From NCBI GenBank assembly GCA_006503535.1, contig QYRS01000012.1:248001-312000 (forward strand): 64,000 bases of DNA, read 5' to 3'. Origin of the DNA: Arthrinium phaeospermum (Eukaryota > Ascomycota > Sordariomycetes > Amphisphaeriales > Apiosporaceae). Below are positions 12,601 to 24,837 of the stretch, one piece after another. The stretch's first letter is position 1, and each line of letters begins with the position of its first letter. Both the position numbers and the translations under genes were made by a program. The notes beneath the pieces are model-generated. The model was not told the origin of the DNA. It saw only the letters and a program-made list of their open reading frames with translations, and searched no databases.

Positions 12601-15600
12601 ATTATATATTTTAAAAAGTAAAATATTATAAATTATTATTTTATTAAATTAAATTATTAAGTTAATAAATCGAAAGTTATTATTCTTTTTTTAAATTAAA
12701 AATTAAATATTACGGTATAAAGAATATAACTTTTTTAAGATTTTAATTAAAACTCTTTTTTTAAATAATTCGATAATTTTTTATAATAATAATTTAAAAA
12801 TATTAATTCTTTTTATTTATTAAACCTTATACGATATAATTAAGATAATATATAAAGAGGAAACGTTTAAATTAATAATATTAATTTCTTTAAAATTTTA
12901 TATTAATACCTTCTCTTTTTAAAAATAAATTTTTATTAATAAGTCTTTTTTTTAATTAATTAAATCCTCTTTATTTTATATATTTTTAAATTTAATTTAA
13001 CGAATAAATATAAATTAAAAACCCCTATTTTATTAAATAAATCGAGGTATAATATTATTAAATAATCTATCCTTTCGCGATAAAGCCTCCTTTTTATATT
13101 AAAATAATATTATTTAAAATATTACCCTTTTTTAATTAAAGTTATTAATTAGAGTATCTTTATTCGATAAAATATTATTAATTAATTTTACTTTTATCCC
13201 TTTTCTTTTATATATAATATTAATTTAAATATTATTAATAAATTAACTTTATTTAAAAAATAACGTTAAAATATTATAATTATAATATAAAATAAATACC
13301 TATTTTTTATTAAGGTTTTAAAATCGTTTAAAAACTTTAATACGTTATTATTTAAAAATATATATAAAATCCTTTTATTTAATTATAAATTATCGATTTC
13401 TTTAACTTTTAAAACGATTATAAATTATAAAATTAACTTTAAAAATATAATTCTTTAATTATATTCGTTATAATTTAATTTAAGTTTTAAATCTTTATTA
13501 AAACGTTTAAATTCTTTAATTAAATTTTATTTCCTTAATTTAATTTAAATAATATTATCTTTAATTTTAATTTCTTTATATATCCTAATAATATTATCGA
13601 TATATTAAAACGAGCTATATTAATAATTATTATAATAATTATTTTATTTTTATTTATTATAAATTTAATATTTATAATTATTTATTTTATAAAGTTTTAA
13701 TTAAAAATAAATTTTTAAGAGACCGTATTATTTAAAATTATAAAAAATATTATATTTAAATATTAATTATTTATTTAAATTTTATTAATTATTATTTCAA
13801 TAATTTTAATAGGTTCGCTTTAAATTAAAAAGCTTTAAATATTAATAATTTATTTTATAATAATAAAATTATTATAATAATAATAACTTTTTATTAATAT
13901 ATACGTTTCGATTCCTATATTAATAAAGCTATTAATCCTTTCCTTATCGAGATTATATTTAATAAATATTATAATTTTTTTTAACGAGTAATATATTAAT
14001 AAAATATCGCTATTACCTTTTACTTAAAAGATAATTTTAAAAGTAAATATAATATTAATTTTTAAAAAAAAATTATTAATTTATAAATTAAATATTTAAA
14101 ATATATTAATTTAATTATATTATAAATATTATATTTCGTTTATCTCGAAATATAGTAATATTAATAGTTTTTTTAATATTATTATATTTATCGATATTTT
14201 TATTAATATATTCCGTTAAAGTATTAATAAACTCTTTATTATTAAATAGGAGCTTTTCTTAAATAATTTTAAATTTTTTAACTAAATTAATAACGATTTT
14301 CTCTTTTTAAAAAGCTTAAAATTTTTAAATATTTAATTATTAATAAAATTTAAATACGTTTTCTTTATTATTTTTATTAATATTTATAAAAATAAAATAT
14401 AATTCCTTTATTTTTCTAATCTTTCTTTTTTAAAAATAAAGTTATTAACTTTAACAATAATATCGTTAAAAAAAATAATATTAAAAATTTAAATTTTATT
14501 AAAATTAAATTCTTTTTTAATCTATATATAATCGATATTAAAATCCTTATTAAATTTAATACTTATATTAATTATCGATATTATAATTAGCGATTTTTAT
14601 TAATTAATAGTCTCTTTAATTTAAAATTATATATTTTTATCGAATTAAAATACGATAATATTATTATTCCGTCGCTATATTTTAATTTTATATAATTAAT
14701 ATCGAATATACTTTATATAAAATTTTTTATTATTTAAGCTTTTTTCTTTTATAATTATATATTTAAATAATTCTTATATATAATTAATTTATAATATAAA
14801 CTTTTTTAATATAATTATAAAAATAAAGTTACTTTATATTTATTTTAATAAATTAACGTAATAAAATTAAAATATTTTTTAATCTTAATAAAATATTCTT
14901 TAAGCATTATAAAAATATTAATTTAAATAATAATTAATATAATAAATATTAAACCTGTAAAAATAATATTTATTGGATATTATATTTTAATTAAAAAATA
15001 ATTCCTTTAAAATTTATATTTAATCCTGATTTTAATAAGAATTTTATTAAGGATTATATTAAAATAAATCTTTTTAATTAAAGCGTACCGCGTTAATATT
15101 TATAGTTTAAAGTATAATATTATAATCGTAAATTTTAATAATATTATTTAAATAATTATTAAATTATAGTTTTATTTTTAAAATTATAATACGATTAATA
15201 AAATTAATACTTATAATATTAAATATTTTAATTAATTTATTAATATTTAACGCCTTTATTATAATTTAAATTAACGTTTTAATTACCTATTATTACGTAT
15301 TTTATTTTATTAAAAAGATTAGAAATTTAAGAAAGTTTTAAACTCTATATTTTTAAATTTAAATAATAATATTTTTTAACGGTATATAAAAAGGGTTTAA
15401 TTATAAAATTATCTCTACTTATTTAAAAAGGGTTATTAAAACTTTTTTATAATTTAAAATATTAAATATATTAATATTATTATTAATTATATTAATTTAA
15501 ATAAATAATTTAATACATTATAATATTTTAATTACGGCTTCTTCTTTATTAAAATTAAAATAAATAAAGCGTAGCTTATATTTTAAAACCTTTTCTTTAT

Positions 15601-16839
15601 ATCTTTTAATATATAAATAAATATTTTTAAAAATAATAATTATAAGGCTTATTTCGTATTAATTTATTTAATATAATTTAAAGCCTTAATATTTAAAATC
15701 TTTAATTTTAAAATATTCTTTTACAATATTAATTATTTTATTTTAAATAATAATATCTTTAATTATTATATATAAAATCCTTTATATCAAATATATTAAT
15801 ATAAAGGGGTAATTTATACTTTCTATCTTTATTTATTATAATATAATAATATATATAATTATTTTATCGTTTTAAGAATTTAAAAATATTTTTATTATTA
15901 AAACGTAAAAACGATATAAAATTTAAATTAAGTAATATAATATATACGCTTTTTAAAATAAATATTAATATTTTAATTTAATCCTATATAACTTTATTTA
16001 TAATAATAATATTAATAAATTAATTTATAAAGTTTTAATTATTTAATTGTATTATAATTTAAATTTTAATAATAATAAATTTAAATATAAAAATAATATA
16101 AGCTTAATTTAATATAAAGGAAAGAAATAAAGGGATATCTTTTAAAAAATAAATACCGCTTAATTAAAATAATTATATTTTTTAATTAAACTTTAAAAAT
16201 AAAATAAAAAGAAATTAAGATATTTAAAGAGAGTGATAAAGAAGGTTTAAAAAATTATAACCTTTTTATAATATTTTATACTCGTCGATTTATAATATAA
16301 CTCTTTTATTCCTTTTTCCTTTTCTATATTTCTAATAGAAACTTTTTAAATATAAATTAAGAATTTTTACCTTATCTCATCTTTTTTAAATTATATAATT
16401 AAAATTTTTTATTACCCTCTTTTATATAATTACTTTTACTTTAAATAAACGTAATAACTTTACAATTATATTATTTAACTCGATTTATCCTTACTATTAA
16501 AATACTAGCATTAAAACTTCTTTTAATAACTATATTAATTATATTACTCTAATTTAATAAAAATATAACATTCCCTTTTAATATAAATCTTATATAATAT
16601 TAAATTAATTAAAACGGTAATAATTTAATTATTTTCAATTATAATTAACTATTTATAATAAATATATTATTTTTAATATATATTATTTATTCTTTTTAAA
16701 GTTTTCTTTTATCCCGTTAACGTTTTTTTAATCTTATTTTTTTAACTCTTTTTTTTTTTTCCAGCTTTTTCTAATACTTTTATTTTTTATTCGTTTTTTA
16801 TTAAGGAGTTTATAAAATCTAATTTATATAAAAAAGTTA

Positions 16840-17124
16840 TAAAAATATATAACTTATATAATTATAAATTACAATTAATATTTTTTAATTAAATATCATA
16901 CCTAATTAAAACACAACTTATTATTAAAATAATATAAATATAAATATATATAAAAAGTTATAAAAGAGTATATATTCGTAATTAATTTACTTTATAATAT
17001 ATCAATATATCGATTTTCTATTAATCCCTTTAATATATATATACCATTTATAGCTAATATAGTTTAACCTTTAAACCTTTAAATCCCTGCTATAGTAGGT
17101 ATATATCTTACTATAAATATCTCA
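16840..17124. repeat. Right LTR of degraded retrotransposon
   Basis: Starts TAAAAATATATAACTT, the RIP-mutated equivalent of the left LTR start. It is heavily mutated at its outer end, where the left copy is not, but its last 100 bases hold more C and G than the left copy. Thus the two copies preserve complementary parts of the ancestral LTR. A small insertion relative to the left LTR lies near 17094-17102. Confidence 0.72.
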
Positions 17125-17189
17125 ACTTTTAATAGCCTCAATGGCTAATTAATGGGTTTATTAAAAGGAATACAAAGGTCACGTCGAAA

Positions 17190-17336
17190 ATGCTAGATGA
17201 CATCGCAGCAAGGGCCAAGACGACAGACACCCAGAAGCTAAAGATCTTACAAATACTTGACCTACTAGCTGGTAGCCTTTTGGAGAACAAGGGGTTCACT
17301 ATGTTCAGATCTGTAGACATATTGCGAGAATGTTGA
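17190..17336 (+). pseudogene. Short open frame next to the LTR, possible gene relic
   Basis: A 48-residue frame from the ATG at 17190 to the TGA at 17334. The frame is open from 17142 and the composition looks protein-like: charged and leucine-rich helical, with blocks such as TTDTQKLKILQILDLLAGSL. It lies just outside the right LTR, where normal base composition returns. I recognise no family. It could be the end of a gene broken by the element, a piece of a second mobile element, or chance. No splice model extending it was found. Confidence 0.2.
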
Positions 17337-18229
17337 GGGGACATCAGACACGACACGAAGCAATTGGCCACATTTACGTAATTTTCACCAATGTTGAGGG
17401 CGGACGGTATTTGCGGGAGGGCAATGGCGATAATGGATCAATCGAGGGTCGCAGTTAGGGTAATTATGCAGAGGGGCACAGTCACCAGCCAGAACGATGC
17501 GTTCTTGGGGGGCAGTGTTCGACCTGACGCCCTGGTCAGCGTCGGGCGTCTCATTTGGTGCCGCCAGTGTTGCCATTTGCATTGCTTGCCAAACATGAGA
17601 CGTGGATGGTTATTTGGATCCGAAATTGAGAAAGACACCGTTAAATTGTTTAGGGATAAGAAACTCATGTAGCTAAATGTAAACAGATTGCTTGAATAGA
17701 TAAATGTAACGTATGTAGAAAGACTCTGAGTGACAGCATTATGACTGGGTGGTGCCCTGACCCTAACGAGAAAATGACGAGGTAATTAAGGGATATGTTA
17801 CTTACCGTCGCTAACGAAATTTAAGGCAAGCAGGCTGCCGGTTAGCTAGTTAAATCTTGCCAGCTAAGGCAACAGCCGCACAGGTACTATTTCGCAGTGA
17901 CATTTAAGTAATTAAAGGAAGGTGCATTTAATAAGTCATTTAAAGAACCGAAATTTTCTCTTAATTTATTATAAGTTCCCTTCTATTACCTATTAGTTAA
18001 CATTTAAACAAATAAAATTTTTTCGACGTTTTATTAATCGGCCTTTTACCTTAACTAAATGCTTAATAAAAGAGCAATACGATCCGACTAAGTTTAAATT
18101 AATTAAAGCTACTATAAACCGCTTATAATAAGAGAGAGTAGGTTAAAGTTAGTAGTAGTCTTTATCCGTACATCGTTTTAAAATACAAAACTTTACTAAC
18201 TCGACGGTTCCTAATAAAAGCACCAAGCC
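17337..18229. other. Intergenic, no gene seen
   Basis: Mixed composition. Parts near 17900-18130 are A+T-enriched and may have had light RIP. No frame or splice pattern looks coding. Confidence 0.5.
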
Positions 18230-18703
18230 ATGCTCAACGTGAGTGTATTTGACCTAAGCGTCAATTCTTTATACTAATACGATTCATAGAAACTGCTGGA
18301 ACAAGAGGCCGTAAGGCATTGCCATGTCTATCTACTTGTGCTAGATAACGCGCTCGCTATAAGATCTCGTGATGCAGCGAGATGCCGCGGTGGCCGCTGG
18401 CCACACTGTCGAGGTGAGTATTATCGCACTCTAAAGTCTGATGCGGGGTTTCACTCGTGCCACGTACTAATTTTATGTATTGTAGAACCTTGCAAAGAAG
18501 AAGGTAGACTAAAACAAAGTAAATATAACTCACTATCTAGGGTTTTACTGGTGGAAATGTAGCCTAACTAACATTCACAATAGGCGGAGGTTGATGCAAT
18601 TGTCGTAAGGACGTTCCATTTACTTTCGAACGATACATTACTAACGAGGTCACTATAGTTTAAGAAAAGACAAGAGGCGGCCGCAATGGCCATGATGGAG
18701 TAA
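18230..18703 (+). CDS. Microexon gene, 49-aa charged helical protein
   Basis: Six tiny exons joined by five phase-0 introns: 18230-18238 (MLN), 18290-18310 (KLLEQEA), 18378-18413 (RDAAVAAGHTVE), 18486-18503 (NLAKKK), 18584-18604 (AEVDAIV) and 18659-18703 (FKKRQEAAAMAMME, then TAA). Donors are gtgagt, gtaagg, gtgagt, gtagac and gtaagg. Clear branch points (CTAAC or close variants) precede several acceptors; the TACTAAC before 18659 is perfect. The product is 49 residues, rich in Ala, Lys and Glu, and probably one amphipathic helix. Two exons are exactly seven codons. Introns exceed coding sequence by about two to one. I know of no matching family. The same architecture recurs at 27983 and 28821, which argues against chance. 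A further upstream exon cannot be excluded. Confidence 0.6.
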
Positions 18704-20833
18704 TGAGCAGAATGTAAGAACTAGCATTTAGTTATAAACACTGCTCAGGATGACATCGACATTGTCGAACCGGTATTTCGGTCTATGTGAACAGGTGGAT
18801 AGAGGGGCGGGGAATAGACGTATTAGTTCTTAGACAGTGACATGACCAAGCTATGATTATTCCAAGATACGAGATTAGATCTAGTAGAATAAACTTAGTT
18901 TAGCTACATCGTAATAGTCATAGCTAGAGTTCTCGTGCTTTTAACCCGGTATGCATGGAGTTTCTATGACACTTGTGATGGACTCTGTAGGAGCTTTTAG
19001 GCCCCTCACACCTCTGAGTCGACACACTCGCTCGCTGACGATGAAGACCCAAGCCCATAGACATCTTACATACTGGTAGAAGAGATGTACGACCCTGGAA
19101 GATTGTACCCCGACATCGTGTACAACAAGAGGTTGACGCTGCTCCTTGGAAGAAGACTTCATCACTTTGTGCTGGTTGTACTAGAGAGCCTTTCCATCGC
19201 ATATCATTGGGAAGGGCATTACGAGGACTGTAATCCCCCCATACGAATGTGAATGCGTGACTCCCTGAGCTGCTAAGATTCGTTTCAAGCGCAGCTGCAT
19301 GTATTGGTATTTATGCCAGGGACCTATTATAAGACTAAGCCTATTCGCAGCGGTATTAATCCGATTATCGCTGGCGTGGCTGGAGATGGCATCGACGAGG
19401 GAAGTTAGTAAGGGGCTAAGGTCGAGGGGGAAAAAGAGTAGGTAGCAATGGGTTATATATCTATAAGCTGATATGGGCGACGCGGGGAGGGAGAGCTGTG
19501 ATCAGGATAGAAGGGTGCTAGAACAATATCTGTTTATTGGCAAACGATAAATACTAGCTTCCGGAGAATGTGTAACTTTAATCTTAGATGACATCCGCCA
19601 TGATATTAGTATGCAGAGTGCGATGATATTTCCGACAACCCGACTCGGCTTAAAACCCATTCGCCAATTATACATTTAGGTGCCCTTATTTACCGGTCAC
19701 CTGGCGCGCTCGTATGATTACCTAACGTAGAAAACGACGGAGTCCACCGAAAGGGATGGTCGGGCGTGTTGGTGTGCCAGATCCCTGTCACCCTGTCCAC
19801 TCAGGCGGGATTTCGATGGTGCGATCCCTTATTTGGTCGTCCTCGGGCAGTGCTTACCGCGTGGCTCTCGCGATTAAATCCAACGTCAGACCATGTGCCA
19901 CACGGAGTTAAAATAGTTTGAGTTTAGCCGACCAACTTCTGCTCTTTATCCCATATAGCTGAATACTTAAGTACTTAAAGCAGCTGTCCCGGCAGAATCT
20001 ATACAGTCAGAACATTATTCCTTCCCCAAACAACCTCATTTTCACATGAAATCCCGACGATCAGAACTCCATCGACATATTGACAGTAACAATTAATGAA
20101 ACCGGGCAATACCTAAAGGGTACGTATCGCTGTCTGCAACCCCAGCTTAATCAACTGGTGCCAAGAGAAACTAATCCAATACTAGAAGAGATGCCAAGGG
20201 CCGTATCTGAAACTACAGAGGCTGAAGAGCGGCAAGATCCTCCAAGTTTACTTGCTGCATTCTTCCTTCGGCTACTGTTCCCACCATCATATTCCACGAT
20301 CCTACAGCATAGGACCAATGGCGGGGAGTACCATACAACCAGCAATCACTAATCCCTGCCGTTTGAGAAGACTGGACGTAGATATCAGGTCTAAATCGTG
20401 GTTTCGTCCGATATTTCCGTCCCATAATAGTGCCACGCGAAACATATCGTCCCTGCCAACTGGACTAGCTTGAAGAACCTATTCTAAGAGGGGTGTTAAA
20501 CAGGTTTTGGGTAATAATGCAGCATACATACTTATATTAGACCGTTTCTCAAAATTAAACAACGGTAGCCAATTCTCTAGTAAACCAGATCATACGATTG
20601 ACTAGAGGAGTCACATTGCTTGTTGTGCTTATATTGCAATCATAAGTCTCATGCGAGATTAAATAATGCAGCGGTTGACCATAGTACGCAATGGTAGAAA
20701 ACAGGACAGGCAAGTAAGTAGTCATTTCAACAGGCACTTATTACAGATTATCATGCCTTGCTACTTCTGGGAATGGGGCTGATATACTTCATGGGCAGTT
20801 GCTTCAAGACACTCAAACGTACAACGTTGAGAT
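18704..20833. other. Gene-poor stretch
   Basis: About 2.1 kb with only short frames of unlikely composition. Base composition is near normal, so RIP has not spread here. I see no recognisable gene, repeat or RNA. Confidence 0.5.
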
Positions 20834-22639
20834 TCATAAGTCCCGCTTTGCCCATTCAACTCGACAAGGGTACCCATCAACAGGATGACCGCCGGGGGTG
20901 TCAGTCTGGTATGCTCTGTCGCCATACACGGTGTTAATTCTCTCGGACCTGCCCATCACCCATCGAACGAACTTTCCCAATGCGCCCCTCTCATTCTCCC
21001 TCTTGGCGTCGACCTCGTCGTATGCATCGACGATTCGGATGTCGCGACAAGTGAGGATGAGCGCAATCTTGAGCTCGTTCCAAACCAGTGTCTGGCCGAG
21101 GCAGTTCCTGGGGCCTTGTTCAAAGGGTCGGAACGCGAATGAATCCGACGGGTACAGCTCGTGGTCGGGTCCGACGAGGAATCGCTCAGGCAAGAATTCC
21201 CGGGGCCTCGGCCAAATGCGAGGGTTGACGTGCAGCGCCTGGTGAAGCACGTGCACGCCAAGGTCGTCGGTCATGGGGTGTACGTTCCCCTGCAGGTCAG
21301 TGATGGTACCACCCGGCAGCCCCCCGCGCATGGTCCCGCCAGGGGAATAAAGACGTAACGTCTCCTTGATGAAGGCAATGGTGAACTTGCAGCTGTTCAG
21401 AAGACCGGGTTTCTCCTTCATAAGTATCGCAGCGGTGTCGGGATTTGGTCCAAAAACCTCGTCGTGTTCTTTCCGCAGCCTCTCGAGCTCTTCGGGATGC
21501 TTCGCGAGCATGTGGTACAAGTAGACCAAAGTAGTGGCAGTCGTATCGGTGCCGGCGAACAGGAAGAGTCTGATTTGGGACACAAGCATGTCCGAAAATT
21601 CCTCATCAAGGGTCGCCTTTTGGAAGTCTGGACCCGTGTCCCGCAAGTAAGCTTCCAGGGCGAGCATAGAAACTGACTTCATTGACTTGGGGTCCTCTTG
21701 GAATCCGTTCGACAAGTTGGCATACTTGGCCTCTTTATACTGCTTGTCCAGCAGCTTACGGACATAGGTGTTAATCAGGTGGCCATTGTAAGCTTGCACC
21801 AAGGGACGGAGCGGGTGCAGTAGAATGCGAGGATCCCAGAAGGAGTGCCAGCTCAGTATGCACCTGAGGGCTGCGATGAGAGGGTTCGGGGACCTCTGGT
21901 AGTTTGAATCATCGCCGCTTAAGTACCGTCAGTATGGATATACAATCCCAATCCGCAATGACAGTCTTACAGCGTGATTTTGAGAATGATCTCCGAGGTT
22001 AGTCGATTGGCATATTCGTCAAGGGAGAACACTCCCTTGTCTATCATTTCAATCAGCTTTTGACGAAAGACTAGCATTGAGTCGACGATGTTCGGGACGT
22101 TGTTGCTCATCGCCCCAGTACTGAAGCCAGGATTCAACATTGATCGACATTGCTTCCACTCGTCCCCATCCATGGAGAGGACGTCTGGGCCACCTGTCAC
22201 TTGTCGCATGAGCCGAGACATGACATCGAGCTTGGGCAGATTGTCTTTGTTGCAAATTTGACTGATGGCCTCGGGGCCGAAAACGATGAAATGCGGAGGG
22301 TAGAAGGGCCAAAGGTCGATAAGGCACACTTCAGTATCGGTGAACAGCTCCTGGCACATTTCTCGCGTTGCTGACATCACTGCTGCGTTTAGGGGTAGTC
22401 GATCAAGATACCTCTGAAGCACGAGGAGGTGGCCTGTGATCCAGCTCCATCCCTCAGGCATAGGCTTCCGAACATTGTCAACGAGATGCAGCCAATTAAC
22501 AGGTGCGATGCGAACTCACTACCCCTCGTTTACGAAGCCCATTGATTCGGCGGCGGTGGTTGTAAAATACGGTGAGGATATATCCGAGAAAGGTGCTCAG
22601 CAGAGCACCTGCTGTAAACAAGACGGTAGACCACGGCAT
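20834..22639 (-). CDS. Cytochrome P450 monooxygenase
   Basis: Three exons read leftwards (22639-22520, 22464-21971, 21893-20834) give 557 residues. The ATG at 22639 starts a hydrophobic N-terminal anchor followed by a basic stop-transfer stretch (NHRRR) and a proline-rich hinge (GVPMPEGW), so the enzyme should sit on the ER. P450 hallmarks: I-helix AGTDTTATT, K-helix ETLR, PERF (in FLPERF) and the haem loop FEQGPRNCLGQ with the ligand Cys near residue 469. The acceptor for exon 3 was chosen after CAGAG because the nearer CTTAAG site leads to an in-frame stop. The general look is that of secondary-metabolism P450s, but the clan and substrate are not decidable here. It stands alone on its strand with gene-poor flanks. 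Confidence 0.9.
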
Positions 22640-23440
22640 CTCCGACGACGAGCCACACGTTCAGACGGGGAAAAAGCAATAGGTTAAGGATCTTAGCAAG
22701 TTGATGTAAGCTGTGATTGAAGTTGGGCATTGAAGGGGGAATTGGCTCGGGACTGCCACACCCAGACTCCTTGTGCGGAACCACCCACACCACATGCGGA
22801 GGTGTTGACACGGGCCACCTGCACTGCAACATGAAGACCAACACCCAACAGTGGGGCGTTGGCGGGAAACATGGCCGCCATCTCCGTTTCAGTGCAGGTG
22901 CTGCTGCACAAACCATGCAAACAGCCTTACTTGTCACCTACCTAATTTTACATTACGTCGGAATGAATTCTATCTCCCGATCCATGTCTTGTGGCTCACA
23001 CAAGCAAGCAGCCCTGTCGGTTCCACCAGGTTCCGCGTTTAGGCAAGCTGGGGAAAATCCGTACCTTTGACAAAAATTACAAAGAACCATATATGCTTTT
23101 AGGTCGCGATGTCTATCAAGCCACTGTCGCAATTTTGGCTGATTTGCACATCAAGTGTCGCCCATGGGTACCATTTCACGAACCAATTGGTCTCCTTCCC
23201 AAGTGTGACACCATTGACATTACCCAATGCTCCATAGACCAAGATACAAAACTAACTGTAAGATCCTCCAATATATGAACCAGTCGACTTGTATGATCCC
23301 GGAGCACCAACCGGCCTCTGGGGCTTATCGCCATATAGTCTTCTTTTATTAGGCAATGATAGAGCTATGGCTTCAAGCATCACGAAGAGCCACAAACACC
23401 AGCCCCCTGGTAACATCCCATTCCAAAGCTGAATTGCAGA
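22640..23440. other. Intergenic, no gene seen
   Basis: Presumed promoter of the P450 gene (read leftwards) and 3' region of the membrane-protein gene. A 135-codon frame on the minus strand (22530-22937) overlaps the P450 start and is not credible. Confidence 0.5.
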
Positions 23441-24837
23441 TTAACAGCGCCTCTCCTGACTCTTCTGACAATCAGCTTCACCCGTAGCCTGGTCATTACC
23501 CGCATGAAAAGTGTCCCTTAGGTGCTCGTGGTAATCAGCAACACCCATCTCGGACCTCGAGACGTTTGTCTGATAACTTTCGTTACCCTCAATACGGCTC
23601 GGCTCGCCGAACAGGGTGGCCAGTCCCGTCAGCGTGGCAGTGGGTATCATGGACAGCAAAAGGTGACCAAGCCAGGTCCGGGTGGCCCTTCCTTGGTCCT
23701 GCAGGTGGTGGGCTTGACCTGTGCCCTCCAACTCTCGACCTTTTATCAATTTTTCCAAGTACTTTTGTACCCTGCCTAAGTGCTTGCCTGTTCCAATCAA
23801 TACCGACCGGTAAACGGTGATCGAAGCCATGATGACGCCAATGCAGGCTTCGCCATGGACCCAGAAGGACATCCAGGGGGCATCCAACGCACCATGGTAG
23901 TGTGTTGCGGCAGCACGTATGATCGAACAGGCCAACATGAAGAGCGAAAGGCACATGAAGACAGCAAGTCCGATCTTGCTCAAAAGGGGCATTTGAGCTT
24001 TGCGAAGGACGATGATGGGTATTGATACAACTAGGACATGTTAGTCAAGCCTTCACACGAATTCAGGTATGAGACATACTCGCAATGTCTGTCAAGCCGT
24101 CGAGAACGGGTCCAATCCAAAATGTGAAATTCATAACCCCATCAGATACAGGCATCTTGGGAATGCATTTTGCTACAACCTTGGTTAGCGAGGCTTCAGT
24201 AGCGCCGTCGTATGAGGGAAGGAGGGCCTACCTGAGCTTGCCCCGAAATAGGGGCAGATGATCAAGTACACCAACGTCATGAAAATCCCAGATGCCACGG
24301 TCAAGATGACGGAACTCCAATAATATCTGATGAAGGCTTTCGGCATCTGTCGGAGAAGCGGCCGAAATAAGGCGAAATAGCTCAGCTTCACCAAGAATAT
24401 TGCCACGAACATGAGGGCCATGTAGAAAAACGACCAGTACGTCTGGTCATAGACATTTTGGATTTCCTGAGACGCCATAATGGAGATGATCACGTCCCCT
24501 CGCACATTGGCGAAGTTGTAATATATCATTCGAGCCCTCACGTAAAAGATGATTGTTGAAACGGCCAGTGACGTGTAACCGAGAGCCAAAAAAGCATCGT
24601 CGAGACTTAGCCGGCGTCGGGACAAGATGCGGAGGGCAATGCGGCCAACGAAGGCCAACGAAGCGAGACTGAAAAGAACTCCAATAGCGATCTGCGATAA
24701 GAAAAGGCGCTGTCAGCGAAATCGAGCATCGGATTTGTCGCCTTCTATACCTGATAGTCGCCCATGGGCATCCTGCTGGAGTTGCGAAGCCTCCATTCTG
24801 CCTGGTCCCGCTGCTCCTGCGTCAGAGCCGCCGCCAT
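23441..24837 (-). CDS. Rhodopsin-domain (SAT4/Pth11-like) integral membrane protein
   Basis: Four exons read leftwards (24837-24751, 24691-24232, 24172-24080, 24030-23441) give 409 residues. A short N-terminus carrying an N-glycosylation site precedes about seven hydrophobic segments. The family pattern is visible: LRILSRRRLSLDDAFLALG after the first helix, a Cys-bearing extracellular loop, GLTDIAIVSIPIIVLRKAQM across the exon 3-4 joint (the conserved DxxxxxxP element), then two more helices and a cytosolic tail. Fungal proteins of this type include Pth11-like receptors, but many have no known role. It is on the same strand as the P450 and about 800 bp upstream of it. Co-regulation is possible but not shown. 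Confidence 0.82.

Larger units (their letters stand above)
6406..17124. mobile_element. RIP-degraded LTR retrotransposon
   Basis: An A+T block of about 10.7 kb is flanked by direct repeats, one beginning at 6406 and one at 16840. The first 85 columns align without gaps; I count about 34 differences, all C/T or G/A transitions. That is what RIP does to two copies that were once identical. Inside, CpA and TpG are nearly absent while CpG persists, fitting CpA-targeted RIP. No long reading frame survives and I could not read gag, protease, reverse transcriptase or integrase motifs with confidence, so superfamily (Ty3 or Ty1 type) and orientation are unknown. The size suits a long Ty3-type element, or a nested insertion. 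The right edge is placed between 17098 and 17125. Confidence 0.8.

Noticed and set aside
13590..13625. Minus-strand trace reading like F-stop-YIDNI, reminiscent of a reverse transcriptase YxDD box after RIP
   Set aside because: The surrounding frame does not show other RT blocks in order; in such A+T-rich DNA short matches arise by chance, so neither element type nor orientation is claimed.
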